From Cyanobacteria bacterium CYA (lineage in GTDB: Bacteria > Planctomycetota > Phycisphaerae > Phycisphaerales > UBA1924), in NCBI GenBank assembly GCA_008363215.1, contig RHKP01000025.1, positions 1 through 45,593 of the forward strand: DNA of 45,593 nt, in the 5' to 3' direction. Positions 15,794 through 24,182 of the stretch are shown piece by piece. Position numbers and translations under genes: made by a program. How positions within the stretch are numbered: the first letter of the stretch is position 1; each line of letters opens with the position of its first letter. Under the pieces are notes generated by a model that saw only the letters and a list, made by a program, of their open reading frames with translations, had not been told where the DNA came from and searched no databases.

Positions 15794-17401
15794 TCATGCT
15801 GCGTCTTTGCGTGTCTTCCCTGCCACGCACACCACCATCGCAACGCCCGTAGCCAGGGTCAGTTTCCAGACAAAGGCAAGCGAGACAAGCGCGAGCAGCA
15901 GCGGCTTTTCGCCGGTTTGTGCGGCCGTCCTTTCCATGGCGGCAAGATCGACGAACCGGTCCCAGAAGATCCGGTCCATCAGCAGCACCGCCACGAAGCC
16001 GACGACCAGGGCCGCGATCGCGCTGCGGGCGCTGCCGCGGCGCGTCAGCAGGGCGGTGAGAAACACGGCGACCAGCCCCGCGTAGGCGAAGGTCATGACG
16101 GAGAGCGCGAAGTCGAGCAGGTCGGACGATTCGTTGATGTGTCCGATGTGCTGCTGCCAGAAGACGCACACGCAGGCGAAGGCGCCCAGCACGATGCCCC
16201 AGCCGACGACGCAGATGCGTCCCGTGCGCAAGTAGTGCTTCTCGTGGCGCCCGCGCACGATCTTTCGGTATACGTCGTTGACGAAGGTGGCGCTCATGGC
16301 GTTGATCGTGCTGTTCACGCTCGACAGCCCGGCCGCGAACAGCCCGGAGAGCATCAGCCCGCTCACGCCGGCCGGCATTTCTTCGATGATGAACTCCAGG
16401 AAGACCCGCCGCGTGTCCTCCGGTGCGACCGCGTTCGAATCGGTCAGTTCCGGCCTCTGGTAAAACACCCACAGCAGCAGCCCGACGATCAGGAAGAGGG
16501 CCACGGACGGCACGCCGAGCAGGATGCCGCCGATGACCGACGTGCCGCCGCGATTCGCGTCGCGGCAGGTCAGCATGCGCTGCACCAGGTCGTGGTCGAC
16601 GCCATACGAGCCGATCCCCATGATCGTGAAGCCGATGATGCAGGCCGGCAGCGTGAACGCACTGACCCAGTCAAAGCCGGTTTCCCTCAGCCCGCTGTCG
16701 ATGAGCGTGAGTTTCGAGGTTTGGCCCGAGCCTTCCCGCAGGGCGGCGGCCACCTCCGACCACGGCGCCTGGATATGCCCGGCGATGAGGACGATGGCGA
16801 CGATGCACGCGCCGATGAACACGCCCATCTGAATCACGTCGGTCCAGATCACGCTCCCCACGCCGCCGACCAGCGTGTAGACGATGCCGATGAATGACAA
16901 CAGCGCGATTGCCAGCACCAGGTGCCCCGGTTCGAGGTCGCCGAACACCACGATCGACGCCGGGATCGCCCCGATGTAGATTCGCGCCCCGCTGGCCATG
17001 ATGCGCCCGAGCATGAAGGCGACGCTGGCGCTGGTCGAGGCGCTGGGCCCGAACCGGATGCCAAGCAGTTCGTAAATCGTCTGCACACGCTGCCGGTAGA
17101 ACGCCGGGATGAACACCCGCGCGATCACGCCCGCCGCGATCACCATGCCGATGTTGGTCGCCAGGTACGTCAGGTTCCCGTTGTAACTCGATTGCGGCAC
17201 GCCGATGAACGACGCGGCCGACATCGACGTCGCGACGATCGACACCGACACCGCCCAGGCGGGCATCCGGCGCCCGGCGAGAAAGTAGTCTTCGGTGTCA
17301 TGCTGCTTGCGCCGACCGAACCACAGCCCCGAGGCCACCAGCAGTACGAAGTAGCCCAGCAGGACGATCCAGTCGAGCGCGAGCAGTCGGCCGTCACCCA
17401 T
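15794..17401 (-). CDS. sodium:solute symporter (SSS family)
   Basis: A 535-residue inner-membrane protein with about 13 hydrophobic helices. The family signature is at the N-terminus: FGRRKQHDTEDYFLAGRRMP, then SIVATSMSAASFIGVP. Other SSS blocks are FYRQRVQTIYELLGIRFG, GGVGSVIWTDVIQMG, GSYGVDHDLVQRMLTCRD and the SGLFAAGLSSVNSTINA segment. SSS carriers take up sugars, amino acids or vitamins with sodium. In some Bacteroidetes a member of this family imports cell-wall sugars, and the neighbours here (amidase, ROK kinase, GHL10) point the same way, but the substrate is inference. It is divergent from the amidase across only 41 bases, with its own TACGCT hexamer 7 bases from the ATG. Confidence 0.9.
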   Translation of the reverse strand: MGDGRLLALDWIVLLGYFVLLVASGLWFGRRKQHDTEDYFLAGRRMPAWAVSVSIVATSMSAASFIGVPQSSYNGNLTYLATNIGMVIAAGVIARVFIPAFYRQRVQTIYELLGIRFGPSASTSASVAFMLGRIMASGARIYIGAIPASIVVFGDLEPGHLVLAIALLSFIGIVYTLVGGVGSVIWTDVIQMGVFIGACIVAIVLIAGHIQAPWSEVAAALREGSGQTSKLTLIDSGLRETGFDWVSAFTLPACIIGFTIMGIGSYGVDHDLVQRMLTCRDANRGGTSVIGGILLGVPSVALFLIVGLLLWVFYQRPELTDSNAVAPEDTRRVFLEFIIEEMPAGVSGLMLSGLFAAGLSSVNSTINAMSATFVNDVYRKIVRGRHEKHYLRTGRICVVGWGIVLGAFACVCVFWQQHIGHINESSDLLDFALSVMTFAYAGLVAVFLTALLTRRGSARSAIAALVVGFVAVLLMDRIFWDRFVDLAAMERTAAQTGEKPLLLALVSLAFVWKLTLATGVAMVVCVAGKTRKDAA

Positions 17402-17442
17402 GCGGCACAGCGTAGCGGCGCAAGCCGGTCTACGCTGCCGAC
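17402..17442. promoter_or_regulatory. compact divergent promoter with two leaderless-type -10 elements
   Basis: The gap between symporter and amidase is 41 bases. TACGCT on the minus strand (17414-17409) lies 7 bases before the symporter ATG. TACGCT on the plus strand (17431-17436) lies 6 bases before the amidase ATG. Any -35 contacts must overlap the opposing promoter, so the two genes should compete or be co-regulated. Confidence 0.5.
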
Positions 17443-18468
17443 ATGAAACATCCGTCTGTTCCGTACGCCGGGTTCAGCATCGCGGCCAGCGCATTGATTC
17501 TGGGCCTCTCCGGCTGCACCTGCGCGCCGCGGGCCGCCGTGGGGCAACGCCTGGAGCGGCGCGGCGACGAGATCATGGTCTGCGGGCAACTCTTCCATAC
17601 CGGCACGCCCGTCGTACTGTGGACCGACCCGGGCGGCTACGACGCCTACCGCGTCGAACGGCGCTTCTCCCCGCCCGAGCAATCTTCGTGGGAAGCCAGC
17701 AGCGCGACGCTGCAGACGCCCAATCGCTACGGGCTGCGCGACGTTGCCGACCCGGCTCAGTTTGAACGCGTCCGCGGCGGCGGGTGGGCGCTGCCCGAAC
17801 TGCAGCGCACCGTCGACCAGTTCGTCATCCACTACGACGTGTGCGGCACGAGCCAGCGCTGCTTCCGCGTCCTCCACGACATGCGCGGGCTCAGCGTCCA
17901 CTTCATGCTCGACCTCGACGGCACCATCTACCAGACCCTCGACCTCAAGGAGCGCGCCTGGCACGCGACCAAGGCCAACTCGCGCTCCGTCGGCATCGAA
18001 ATCGCCAACATCGGCGCGTATCCCCCCGGCGACGCCACTCTCACCCGCTGGTACACGCACGATGGCGCCGGTCTGCGCATGGTCATTCCCGGCGACGGCG
18101 GCGTCCGCACCCCGGGTTTCGTCGCACGCCCCGCGCGCCCGCAGCCCGTCCGCGGCGTCGTGCAGGGACAGAGGCTCGAGATGTACGACCTCACCGACGC
18201 GCAGTACGACGCGCTCATTCATCTCACGGCCGCACTGACCCAAATCTTTCCGCTCATCGCGTGCGACTATCCGCGCGACGCGCAGGGCGCCCTGGTTCAA
18301 GGTGTGTTGAGCGAGGAGGAGTGGGAAGGCTTTGCGGGCGTGCTCGGGCACTTTCACGTGCAGCAGAACAAGGTCGATCCTGGCCCCGCGTTCGACTGGG
18401 ACCGCGTGATCGACGGTGCGGCCGAACTGCGCGGCGTCCGTTCCCGGCAAAGCGCGCGCCCGCGGTAG
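17443..18468 (+). CDS. N-acetylmuramoyl-L-alanine amidase (amidase_2) lipoprotein
   Basis: A 341-residue lipoprotein with signal MKHPSVPYAGFSIAASALIL and lipobox LSGC (C25). The catalytic domain is amidase_2/PGRP-like: zinc histidine in FVIHYDVCG, the HFMLDLDGTIYQ strand, ERAWHAT, NSRSVGIEIANIG, and the C-terminal ligand segment GHFHVQQNKVDPGPAFDW. It should cut the amide between MurNAc and the stem peptide of peptidoglycan in the periplasm. A 60-residue loop (about 196-260) is longer than in typical AmpD-like enzymes. It is divergent from the symporter. The start is set by the signal peptide and the TACGCT hexamer. Confidence 0.85.
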   Translation: MKHPSVPYAGFSIAASALILGLSGCTCAPRAAVGQRLERRGDEIMVCGQLFHTGTPVVLWTDPGGYDAYRVERRFSPPEQSSWEASSATLQTPNRYGLRDVADPAQFERVRGGGWALPELQRTVDQFVIHYDVCGTSQRCFRVLHDMRGLSVHFMLDLDGTIYQTLDLKERAWHATKANSRSVGIEIANIGAYPPGDATLTRWYTHDGAGLRMVIPGDGGVRTPGFVARPARPQPVRGVVQGQRLEMYDLTDAQYDALIHLTAALTQIFPLIACDYPRDAQGALVQGVLSEEEWEGFAGVLGHFHVQQNKVDPGPAFDWDRVIDGAAELRGVRSRQSARPR

Positions 18469-18501
18469 GGCGGGCACGCGCAAGGGGTTCTCTGCCCGCC
18501 C
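18468..18501 (+). terminator. terminator-like hairpin after the amidase
   Basis: GGGCGGGCA (18468-18476) is a perfect inverted repeat of TGCCCGCCC (18493-18501), with 16 bases between them, directly at the amidase stop codon. There is no T-run. Confidence 0.45.
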
Positions 18502-18834
18502 GCGATCGATCGACGAGGGCGAACAAGAGAGGAGGGGGTCTGGTGGTTCTTCGACTCTGCCCCCGCGCGGTCAGGCATCGACGGCAGAGGGCACGCGCGC
18601 GCACGCCCACCTCCGAGGTGGTCAGTCGCTTGCGATGCCGGTTTGGGCCCCATGTGCGGCGTTCGGTGGGCTTGCTTCTCGCCGCGGGGCCCGGCGCTCC
18701 CGCCGTGGGAGCGCTGGGGTGGGTCTTGCCGATGCCGTTACGCGGGGCTCGCGCAGGCGGTTCCATCGGCGCGCTCCGCACCCGGCAATGACTGACCGAA
18801 ATGGATCTTTGAGCACTGCGGTCAATCGGAGCCG
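18502..18834. other. convergent intergenic region without a supported gene
   Basis: It lies between the converging ends of the amidase and the endonuclease-fold gene. Open frames here lack ribosome sites and family resemblance. GC-rich stretches (about 18650-18780) with GCGCTCCCGCCGTGGGAGCGC form an imperfect hairpin. A further inverted repeat (TGACCG at 18793, CGGTCA at 18819) may help end the minus-strand transcript. Confidence 0.4.
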
Positions 18835-20181
18835 CTACGACCCGGTCTTGAACGCAAACTCCGCCACCAGCAGGAAATGATCCGATCCGTCGCTGTCGTC
18901 GGGCTGCAATTCCAGGTGCGCCAGTTTTTCCGGGCTCATGAGCGATGTGTCCCAGATTTCCGGCTTGAGCGCCTTCAACCGCCTGCGGTCGTACACCACC
19001 AGGTCCAGCCGACCCGGCGCAAAGCCCAGCCCGCCCGGCTCACGCCACGTCGCCGTGTCGGCCGCTCCGGTCCGCACCAAACTCAGTTCGGCCATGTCCG
19101 GCAGTTGCGGTTCGGTCAGGCGATCGAGAGGCCCGCGCGACCCTACGAGATTCCAGTCGCCACCGATGATGACCGGCGCCTCGGCCAGATCGGTCTGCCC
19201 GTCGTGCTGCCCGGCCCGGATTTCTTCGATCAGCCGGGCCGTCAGCCCCGCCTGCGTGATGCGCTGCTGATCTTCGCTGCTCCCGGCGTATCCGCAGCAC
19301 TTGGGATGCACGCTCACAATGACTACCGGGCCCTCGTCGGTCTGCACCGCCGCTGCCGAGTAACTCGTGTCGTAGTTGGGCAGGTCGATCATGGGAAAGC
19401 GCGAGACCACCGCCGTATCGCCGCGCTTATGCACCTGCCAACTCGCACCATCGGGCAGAGGGCGCATGGTGTTGAAGATCGACATGACCTGCGCTTCCGA
19501 CGAGTTGTACTCCTCCTGCAGCAGATACACGTCGGCCTCGCTCGCCCGGAGCAGCCGCGTCAGGCGCGGCGCCTGCGGGGCGGCCAGCAGCCCGGTTCGC
19601 CGCGTGTTCAAACTCGCCAGACGCAGCGCCGGCTTGTGCGCCGGCTCGATCGACGCAGGGGTGGGCAACTCCTTGCCGGCAGCCGCCTGGACCACCACCG
19701 GCTCGGGTAACTCGTCGCAGCCTGACAGACTCAGTCGCACCCCTCTCGGCCCGACCGTACCGAACAACGAGAAGTCGAACCGCATCTCGAACTGACGGGC
19801 GGCAAATGTCGGCGAGCCCGCGAAGCGCACCGCGTCCCAGCGCACCGCCTGCCCGTTGTCCGTGCGGCGGATCACCCGCCCGCGACACGACATCTCCAGC
19901 GCGGGCAGCCCGTCGGGCTCCATCCTCAGCACCAGATCGGGCTGCGTCTGCGCACCCGCCTGGATGTTCTGCGTCTGTGCGATCTCCAGCCAGACGTGTA
20001 CCGTGTCGCCCGACAACAGGCCCTTGAGCGCCGTGGCGTCCAGTTCACCTGTCGCGTCGCCCGCTGGGTCGACCGCCCCCGCAGGCTGTCCGGGCCAGTC
20101 GCCGAACTGACCATCCACCACGATCAACTGCGCCCATGCCGGCGCGATCAGACCCGTCAGACAGGCGATCCACGTGCGCAT
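18835..20181 (-). CDS. secreted CBM9-like plus endonuclease/exonuclease/phosphatase-fold protein
   Basis: A 448-residue exported protein with a short signal peptide (MRTWIACLTGLIAPAWAQ). Residues about 20-170 open with IVVDGQFGDWPG, like the CBM9-type domains attached to secreted proteins. Residues about 185-445 are an EEP (exonuclease/endonuclease/phosphatase) domain: LRLASLNTRR, DVYLLQEE with the metal glutamate, the VIIGGDWNL active-site block, RLDLVVYD and the final SDHFLLVAEF. It probably hydrolyses phosphodiesters or phosphomonoesters (nucleic acid, phospholipid head groups) outside the cytoplasm. AAAGG 6 bases upstream supports the second of two adjacent ATGs. Confidence 0.78.
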   Translation of the reverse strand: MRTWIACLTGLIAPAWAQLIVVDGQFGDWPGQPAGAVDPAGDATGELDATALKGLLSGDTVHVWLEIAQTQNIQAGAQTQPDLVLRMEPDGLPALEMSCRGRVIRRTDNGQAVRWDAVRFAGSPTFAARQFEMRFDFSLFGTVGPRGVRLSLSGCDELPEPVVVQAAAGKELPTPASIEPAHKPALRLASLNTRRTGLLAAPQAPRLTRLLRASEADVYLLQEEYNSSEAQVMSIFNTMRPLPDGASWQVHKRGDTAVVSRFPMIDLPNYDTSYSAAAVQTDEGPVVIVSVHPKCCGYAGSSEDQQRITQAGLTARLIEEIRAGQHDGQTDLAEAPVIIGGDWNLVGSRGPLDRLTEPQLPDMAELSLVRTGAADTATWREPGGLGFAPGRLDLVVYDRRRLKALKPEIWDTSLMSPEKLAHLELQPDDSDGSDHFLLVAEFAFKTGS

Positions 20182-20230
20182 CATGCACCTTTCGCAGGGT
20201 TCATTCACAGCGTAGCAGCACAAAAGGCCA

Positions 20231-20256
20231 GCGGGCACGCCCGTGGACGTGCCCGC
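20231..20256 (-). terminator. intrinsic terminator after the STN-like gene
   Basis: GCGGGCACG and CGTGCCCGC form a perfect 9-bp stem with an 8-base loop. Read on the minus strand it follows the stop of the gene at 20284-21282 and is followed by TGGCCTTTTG. Confidence 0.65.
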
Positions 20257-20283
20257 GAAGGTCAACCTGGTTGAGAGTGTGCC

Positions 20284-21282
20284 TCAGTCGTCGCCTGGAG
20301 GCGTCTTTGATTCAGACGACGGCGTGCCTTCATGCTGCCCGCCTGCTTGCCCGCCCCGGGCCGGGGGCGTCGGCTTGCGAGGATCGACCAGTTCCGAATC
20401 GCGACGCAGTTTGCGGATCTCGTTGCTGGTCAACGTCACGCCGCGACGCTCGTCGGCGCTTCCATACCGGGCCGTCAGGCGGCTGGGCCACCAGCGATAC
20501 CCGTTCACGCCGCGATGCATGTAGTCGGGCGCATTGATAATCAGGTGGCCCTGGAAGAAGCGGATGCTGCCCGCCTCCCCACCGTTCTCCTGCCACTGAT
20601 CGGTCTCGACCAGCGAGGTGATCAGGTGGATGAGATTCTCGGCCAGTTCTTCGCGGGAAGGGGTGTCGATCTGATTCTGCTGCCCCTGGCCGGTCTGCTG
20701 GAAGGGGCTGCGCCCGCCGCCCCCGCCGCCCCCACCTCGCCCCCCGCCGGAGTTCTGGAATGCGCTGTTCAGGTCGAACTGGGGGGCGTTGGTGAAGTCG
20801 GGTACCTCGAACAGCAGGTCGTTGATGTCGTACATCTCGATGCGACGGTGCGCGTTCAGGCGCTCTTTGGGCCCCACCTCGAACCGTCCGCCTTCGGTGA
20901 ACTGCCAGGTGTTCGAGCCGGGCTCGCTCAGTTCGTCGGCCGCCTGTTCGAGCACCCGCTCCAGCAGCGCCAGCGCCGAAACATTGCGCGCCCGCAGCGT
21001 GATCGTCGATTCCGGATCCAGCCCGATCACGTTGTGGTCGTCCCTCCAGTGGATTTCCATGTCCGCCCCGGTGACCGTGGCGATGTAGTCCATCACGTCG
21101 GCAAGGCGGTGTTCAGAAAACTCGACCGTCACCGGGCGGAGCAACTGCGTGATCGTGCTGCGCTCCATCTGCCCGGGAGCGGTGCCCACAGCGGGCACCG
21201 AAGTCGCGGGTTGAGCGGCCGCGAGCGGCAGAGTCCAGCCCGCCAACGCCGTCAATCCCGCCAGAATCATGCTGACGTTCAT
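20284..21282 (-). CDS. exported protein with STN/secretin-like N-terminal domain
   Basis: A 332-residue protein with a signal peptide (MNVSMILAGLTALAGWTLPLAAAQ). Residues about 50-130 look like the short secretin/TonB N-terminal (STN) fold: VTVEFSEHRLADVMDYIATV, then TITLRARNVSALALLERVL. A Gly/Arg low-complexity stretch lies near residue 200 (GGGRGGGGGGGG), and the last 40 residues are Pro/Gly-rich. In planctomycetes such proteins often sit near secretion or peptidase genes, and here a subtilase lies just upstream on the same strand. No secretin core is present, so it is not a pore by itself. AAAGGA lies 6 bases before the chosen ATG. Confidence 0.65.
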   Translation of the reverse strand: MNVSMILAGLTALAGWTLPLAAAQPATSVPAVGTAPGQMERSTITQLLRPVTVEFSEHRLADVMDYIATVTGADMEIHWRDDHNVIGLDPESTITLRARNVSALALLERVLEQAADELSEPGSNTWQFTEGGRFEVGPKERLNAHRRIEMYDINDLLFEVPDFTNAPQFDLNSAFQNSGGGRGGGGGGGGRSPFQQTGQGQQNQIDTPSREELAENLIHLITSLVETDQWQENGGEAGSIRFFQGHLIINAPDYMHRGVNGYRWWPSRLTARYGSADERRGVTLTSNEIRKLRRDSELVDPRKPTPPARGGQAGGQHEGTPSSESKTPPGDD

Positions 21283-21325
21283 GTTCGGTTCCTTTCCGCC
21301 CACGGGACGTTCCACCCCACCAACC

Positions 21326-21331
21326 ATGCTA
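21326..21331 (-). promoter_or_regulatory. candidate -10 element for the STN-like gene
   Basis: TAGCAT with GCCGA directly upstream on the minus strand, the same context as at 9530 and 38577. It would give a leader of about 37 bases that includes the AAAGGA ribosome site. Confidence 0.35.
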
Positions 21332-21381
21332 TCGGCAACGAGGGGTTCGCGAAAGAGCAAACGCCGGTTGCGTCGCAACCA

Positions 21382-22947
21382 TCAAGGTACGGACAATGTC
21401 TGGGGGCATCCCGACTCGTAGTCATTCAGATACGCCAGGATGTCGTGAATCGTGAACGCCCCGTCGTTGTTCCAGTCCGCCTCGATCCGGCGTTCGGAAA
21501 ACGCTTCAAGGAACATCTGGAGGTCGGTGAAGTCGACCGAACCATCGCCGTTACGATCGGCCAGGCATACGGCTTGGCCTTCGAGTGGGTAGGTCAGCGC
21601 GAGCGCCAGCGCGGCTGGAACGTCCAGCCGGCCCCAGCCGGACGAGTCATCTCGGCCCGGTTCCCCCAGATCGCGGCATGTCACCGCCAGCACTCGACGG
21701 ACCTGAGCGGCCGTGAGCCGGGGATTGAGCGACCGAACCAGAGCCGCCGCCGCCGCGACGTGGGGGGTTGAGAAGGAAGTCCCGGAACTCCAGTGGTATG
21801 TGTCGGGCGCGGTCTCGGTGTCCCAGGTGGAAACGACATCCCTGCCCGGTGCGCACAGGGTCAGTGCGGGCCCGGTGGAGGTGAACGCGGTCACCTCATC
21901 GAGATTGTTCGTGGCGCCGACCGCGATCGTCTCGTCCAGACGCGCCGGGTACCCGATCGGATCGCTCCCGATGTTGCCCGACGAGGCGCAGATCACCACG
22001 TCACTCTCGTAGGCGTATCGGATGGCAGCCCGCTGGAGAGACGTGGCCGATGGAAATCCGAGGCTGATGTTCAACACCATGGCGCCGTGGTCGGTCGCCC
22101 AGACCACGCCCTGCGCCAGCCACTCTTCCAGCGTCCAGTTGAACCGATTGATGATCTTCACCGGCATGAGGCGGCAGCCGGGCGCCAGTCCGGTGATGCC
22201 TTCGCCGTTGCCCTGACGTGCCGCGATGATGCCCGCGACGTGCGTTCCATGCGAGACCCAGGGGTCATCCACGTCGGCGGTGTCCGTGCTGGTCAGATTG
22301 ATGCCCTGGACCAGTTGCCCCGCCAGGTCGGGATGGCTGAAACTGATGCCCGAGTCCAGCACCGCCACGATCACGCGCTCTTTACCCCTCGTGAACTCCC
22401 AGGCCTCGACAGCGCCCACGTCCGCCCCGGGCGTGCCCCACACGCCGCCGACGTTCTGCCCGGTGTTCTCCAGACTCCACTGTGCCGCAAAGAGCGGGTC
22501 GTTGGGGCGCAGCACCGCGCCGGCGTCCTGCGGGCCCCCCAGACCCAAGGCCGCCTGTATTGGAACGTCGATCTCCACCACCTCGAACAGCGTGACAAAC
22601 TCGCGCAGCGACTGTGCAACCTGGGTCGCATCGCCGCGCACTTCGATGGAGTAATAGCGATCCAGCCCGATGCGGGCGGCTCGCTCCGTATTCAGCGGAG
22701 AGAGCACCCGACGGATATTCGATGCACGTCCGGTCCGGAGCAATCGCGAGCAGGCTTCGATCTGCGCCTGCGTGGCGCCCGGTCCGGTAAACCCAGGCCG
22801 GTCTGGGAGGACAGTGACGCCCGGACACACGCGGACGATGACCCGCGTGTGGGGAACCTGTGGTAGTTCGGGAGCGGCCAGAACGGGTTGCGAAAGGAGC
22901 AGCCCGATCAAGCCCGATAATACCGAAGCCCACACCAACGGATACAT
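21382..22947 (-). CDS. secreted subtilisin-like (S8) serine peptidase with dockerin-like tail
   Basis: A 521-residue exported protease with a signal peptide ending near residue 25. A propeptide-like region covers 30-150. The S8 triad is visible: D198 in VIVAVLDSGISFSHPDL, H233 in SHGTHVAGI, S391 in SSGTSFSTPHVAAA, and the oxyanion N325 in SSGN. Residues 460-515 carry two calcium-loop/helix units (DRNGDGSVDFTDL at 464, DWNNDGAFTIHDI at 491), the layout of a type I dockerin, as found on many planctomycete secreted proteins without cellulosomes. GAGAGG 6 bases upstream supports the ATG. Confidence 0.9.
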   Translation of the reverse strand: MYPLVWASVLSGLIGLLLSQPVLAAPELPQVPHTRVIVRVCPGVTVLPDRPGFTGPGATQAQIEACSRLLRTGRASNIRRVLSPLNTERAARIGLDRYYSIEVRGDATQVAQSLREFVTLFEVVEIDVPIQAALGLGGPQDAGAVLRPNDPLFAAQWSLENTGQNVGGVWGTPGADVGAVEAWEFTRGKERVIVAVLDSGISFSHPDLAGQLVQGINLTSTDTADVDDPWVSHGTHVAGIIAARQGNGEGITGLAPGCRLMPVKIINRFNWTLEEWLAQGVVWATDHGAMVLNISLGFPSATSLQRAAIRYAYESDVVICASSGNIGSDPIGYPARLDETIAVGATNNLDEVTAFTSTGPALTLCAPGRDVVSTWDTETAPDTYHWSSGTSFSTPHVAAAAALVRSLNPRLTAAQVRRVLAVTCRDLGEPGRDDSSGWGRLDVPAALALALTYPLEGQAVCLADRNGDGSVDFTDLQMFLEAFSERRIEADWNNDGAFTIHDILAYLNDYESGCPQTLSVP

Positions 22948-23258
22948 GAGATCCCTCTCTCAACTCGGTGGGGTGCCCACTCCAGCCCGCGCGGGCAGTG
23001 TACTGACTCGATAACCGATTTGCGAGCGAGAATTTGCCAGACGGAGAGGCAACTGCGGAGAAGAAGAGTAGAATCCCCATATCAGGTGGGTCGCGTTGGG
23101 TCCAAGATTTCTGTGAATTATCTCAAAATCACTTGACATCGTGAAAAGAACCTGCGAACCTGTGTGCAACTCCGGGGATTCGCCCCCTGAGTGAGGACGA
23201 GAGAGCCGGGTTGAGAGGCCCGGGGGCACCTAGAGATTTTAGAGAGAAGAGAGAAGCC
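22948..23258. promoter_or_regulatory. divergent promoter and leader region
   Basis: The 311-base gap between the subtilase (minus) and the first PEP-CTERM-like gene (plus). On the minus strand TACACT (23002-22997) is a possible -10 for the subtilase. On the plus strand TTGACA stands at 23133 in a locally AT-rich patch, but no good -10 follows at normal spacing. The plus leader has hairpins (GGGG/CCCC at 23174-23186; CCGGG/CCCGG at 23206-23223) and a purine tract AGAGAGAAGAG at 23241-23251. Confidence 0.4.
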
Positions 23259-23975
23259 ATGACAAAGACGATTTTGCAGACCGCCGTGGCTCTGGTTGCG
23301 GGCGCTGGAACGCTCGCTCAGGCCGACCTGACCGAAGCGTTCCGCATCACTGCGAGCAGCGCGAACGGGAACTCCGAGTTCATCGTCAACTTTGAGGACG
23401 GCTCATGGGACGGCACCACCTGGACCTATGAGTTGAACCAGTCGATGGACCTGGACGGCGTCGGACTGATTGAGTCGATGTCCGCGGTCATCGGCAGCGG
23501 AAGTCGCTCGGCGGGCCAGACCGTCACGCTGAACTTCAACGTCGCCGCCGGCGCTGCCAACACGGTCTTCCAGGTCACCAGTGCGCAGTTTGCGGCTGCG
23601 TATCCGACGGCGGTGGGTCGGGCCTCGGCCGGCATCAGCGTCACGGACACGCTGGGCAACGGCGCCACGCTGAGCGCCGACGGGGCTGCTGCGTACACGG
23701 CGTACTACAACGCGTTCGGTTCGACCTTTGCCAGTCTGCTGCCGGGCTCCGTGGTTGCTGGTGCGTTCTCAACCGCGACGGCTTCGGCCGAGTTCCCCGG
23801 CGGCGGCGCATTCGGACCGGTCGCCGGCGCGGTCGCTGACATCGGCGCCGAGTGGACCTTCTCCGTCTCGGCATTCGACATCGCCTCGGGCACGAGCGTG
23901 TTCACCGTCGTCCCGACCCCGGCCAGTCTGGCGCTGCTCGGATTGGGCGGGCTGGTGATGCGTCGTCGTCGCTGA
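23259..23975 (+). CDS. PEP-CTERM-like secreted protein, copy 1
   Basis: A 238-residue exported protein: signal peptide MTKTILQTAVALVAGAGTLAQA, a beta-rich body, and a C-terminal sorting-like tail of VPTP, a hydrophobic helix (ASLALLGLGGLVM) and RRRR. Such tails are processed by exosortase-type systems or related planctomycete machinery; no exosortase gene is in the window. The body shares the GRASAGI.(V/L)TDT.G.GATL core with the next gene, so the two are tandem paralogs. It is probably a surface or matrix protein; no catalytic motif is seen. The ATG follows a GAGAAG purine tract. Confidence 0.75.
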   Translation: MTKTILQTAVALVAGAGTLAQADLTEAFRITASSANGNSEFIVNFEDGSWDGTTWTYELNQSMDLDGVGLIESMSAVIGSGSRSAGQTVTLNFNVAAGAANTVFQVTSAQFAAAYPTAVGRASAGISVTDTLGNGATLSADGAAAYTAYYNAFGSTFASLLPGSVVAGAFSTATASAEFPGGGAFGPVAGAVADIGAEWTFSVSAFDIASGTSVFTVVPTPASLALLGLGGLVMRRRR

Positions 23976-23987
23976 AAATGATCGGTC

Positions 23988-24030
23988 AACCCGCCTCGAG
24001 CGCTGGTTCCTCCCGCGCTCGCGGCGGGTT
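23988..24030 (+). terminator. strong hairpin between the two PEP-CTERM-like genes
   Basis: AACCCGCC-t-CGAGCG pairs with CGCTCG-c-GGCGGGTT (14 paired bases, one mismatch pair, 13-base loop), 13 bases after the first gene. It is followed by TGCG only, so it ends on three Ts. Probably a terminator that separates the two paralogs. Confidence 0.6.
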
Positions 24031-24062
24031 TGCGTAGTTCGAGTCAGGGAGTTTGAGAGACA

Positions 24063-24182
24063 AGAGAGAAGAGCAACACCCGGTCAGAGAGAGGCGGAAC
24101 GTCGTTTCCACGTTCCGTAACGACCGCGGCTCTTCGGGGAATGAGAGAGAGTGCCCGGCACATGTCCGGGCGGAGGCAAGCA
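24063..24182 (+). promoter_or_regulatory. structured leader of PEP-CTERM-like copy 2
   Basis: It contains the same AGAGAGAAGAG tract as the leader of copy 1 (24063-24073). A perfect 8-bp hairpin follows (CGGAACGT 24095-24102 / ACGTTCCG 24110-24117). A 6-bp hairpin (GCCCGG 24153 / CCGGGC 24166) touches the GGAGG ribosome site. The second hairpin could limit translation. Confidence 0.4.

Noticed and set aside
20332..21771. Long plus-strand frame opposite the STN-like and subtilase genes
   Set aside because: It spans two well-supported minus-strand genes and has no family resemblance or ribosome site.
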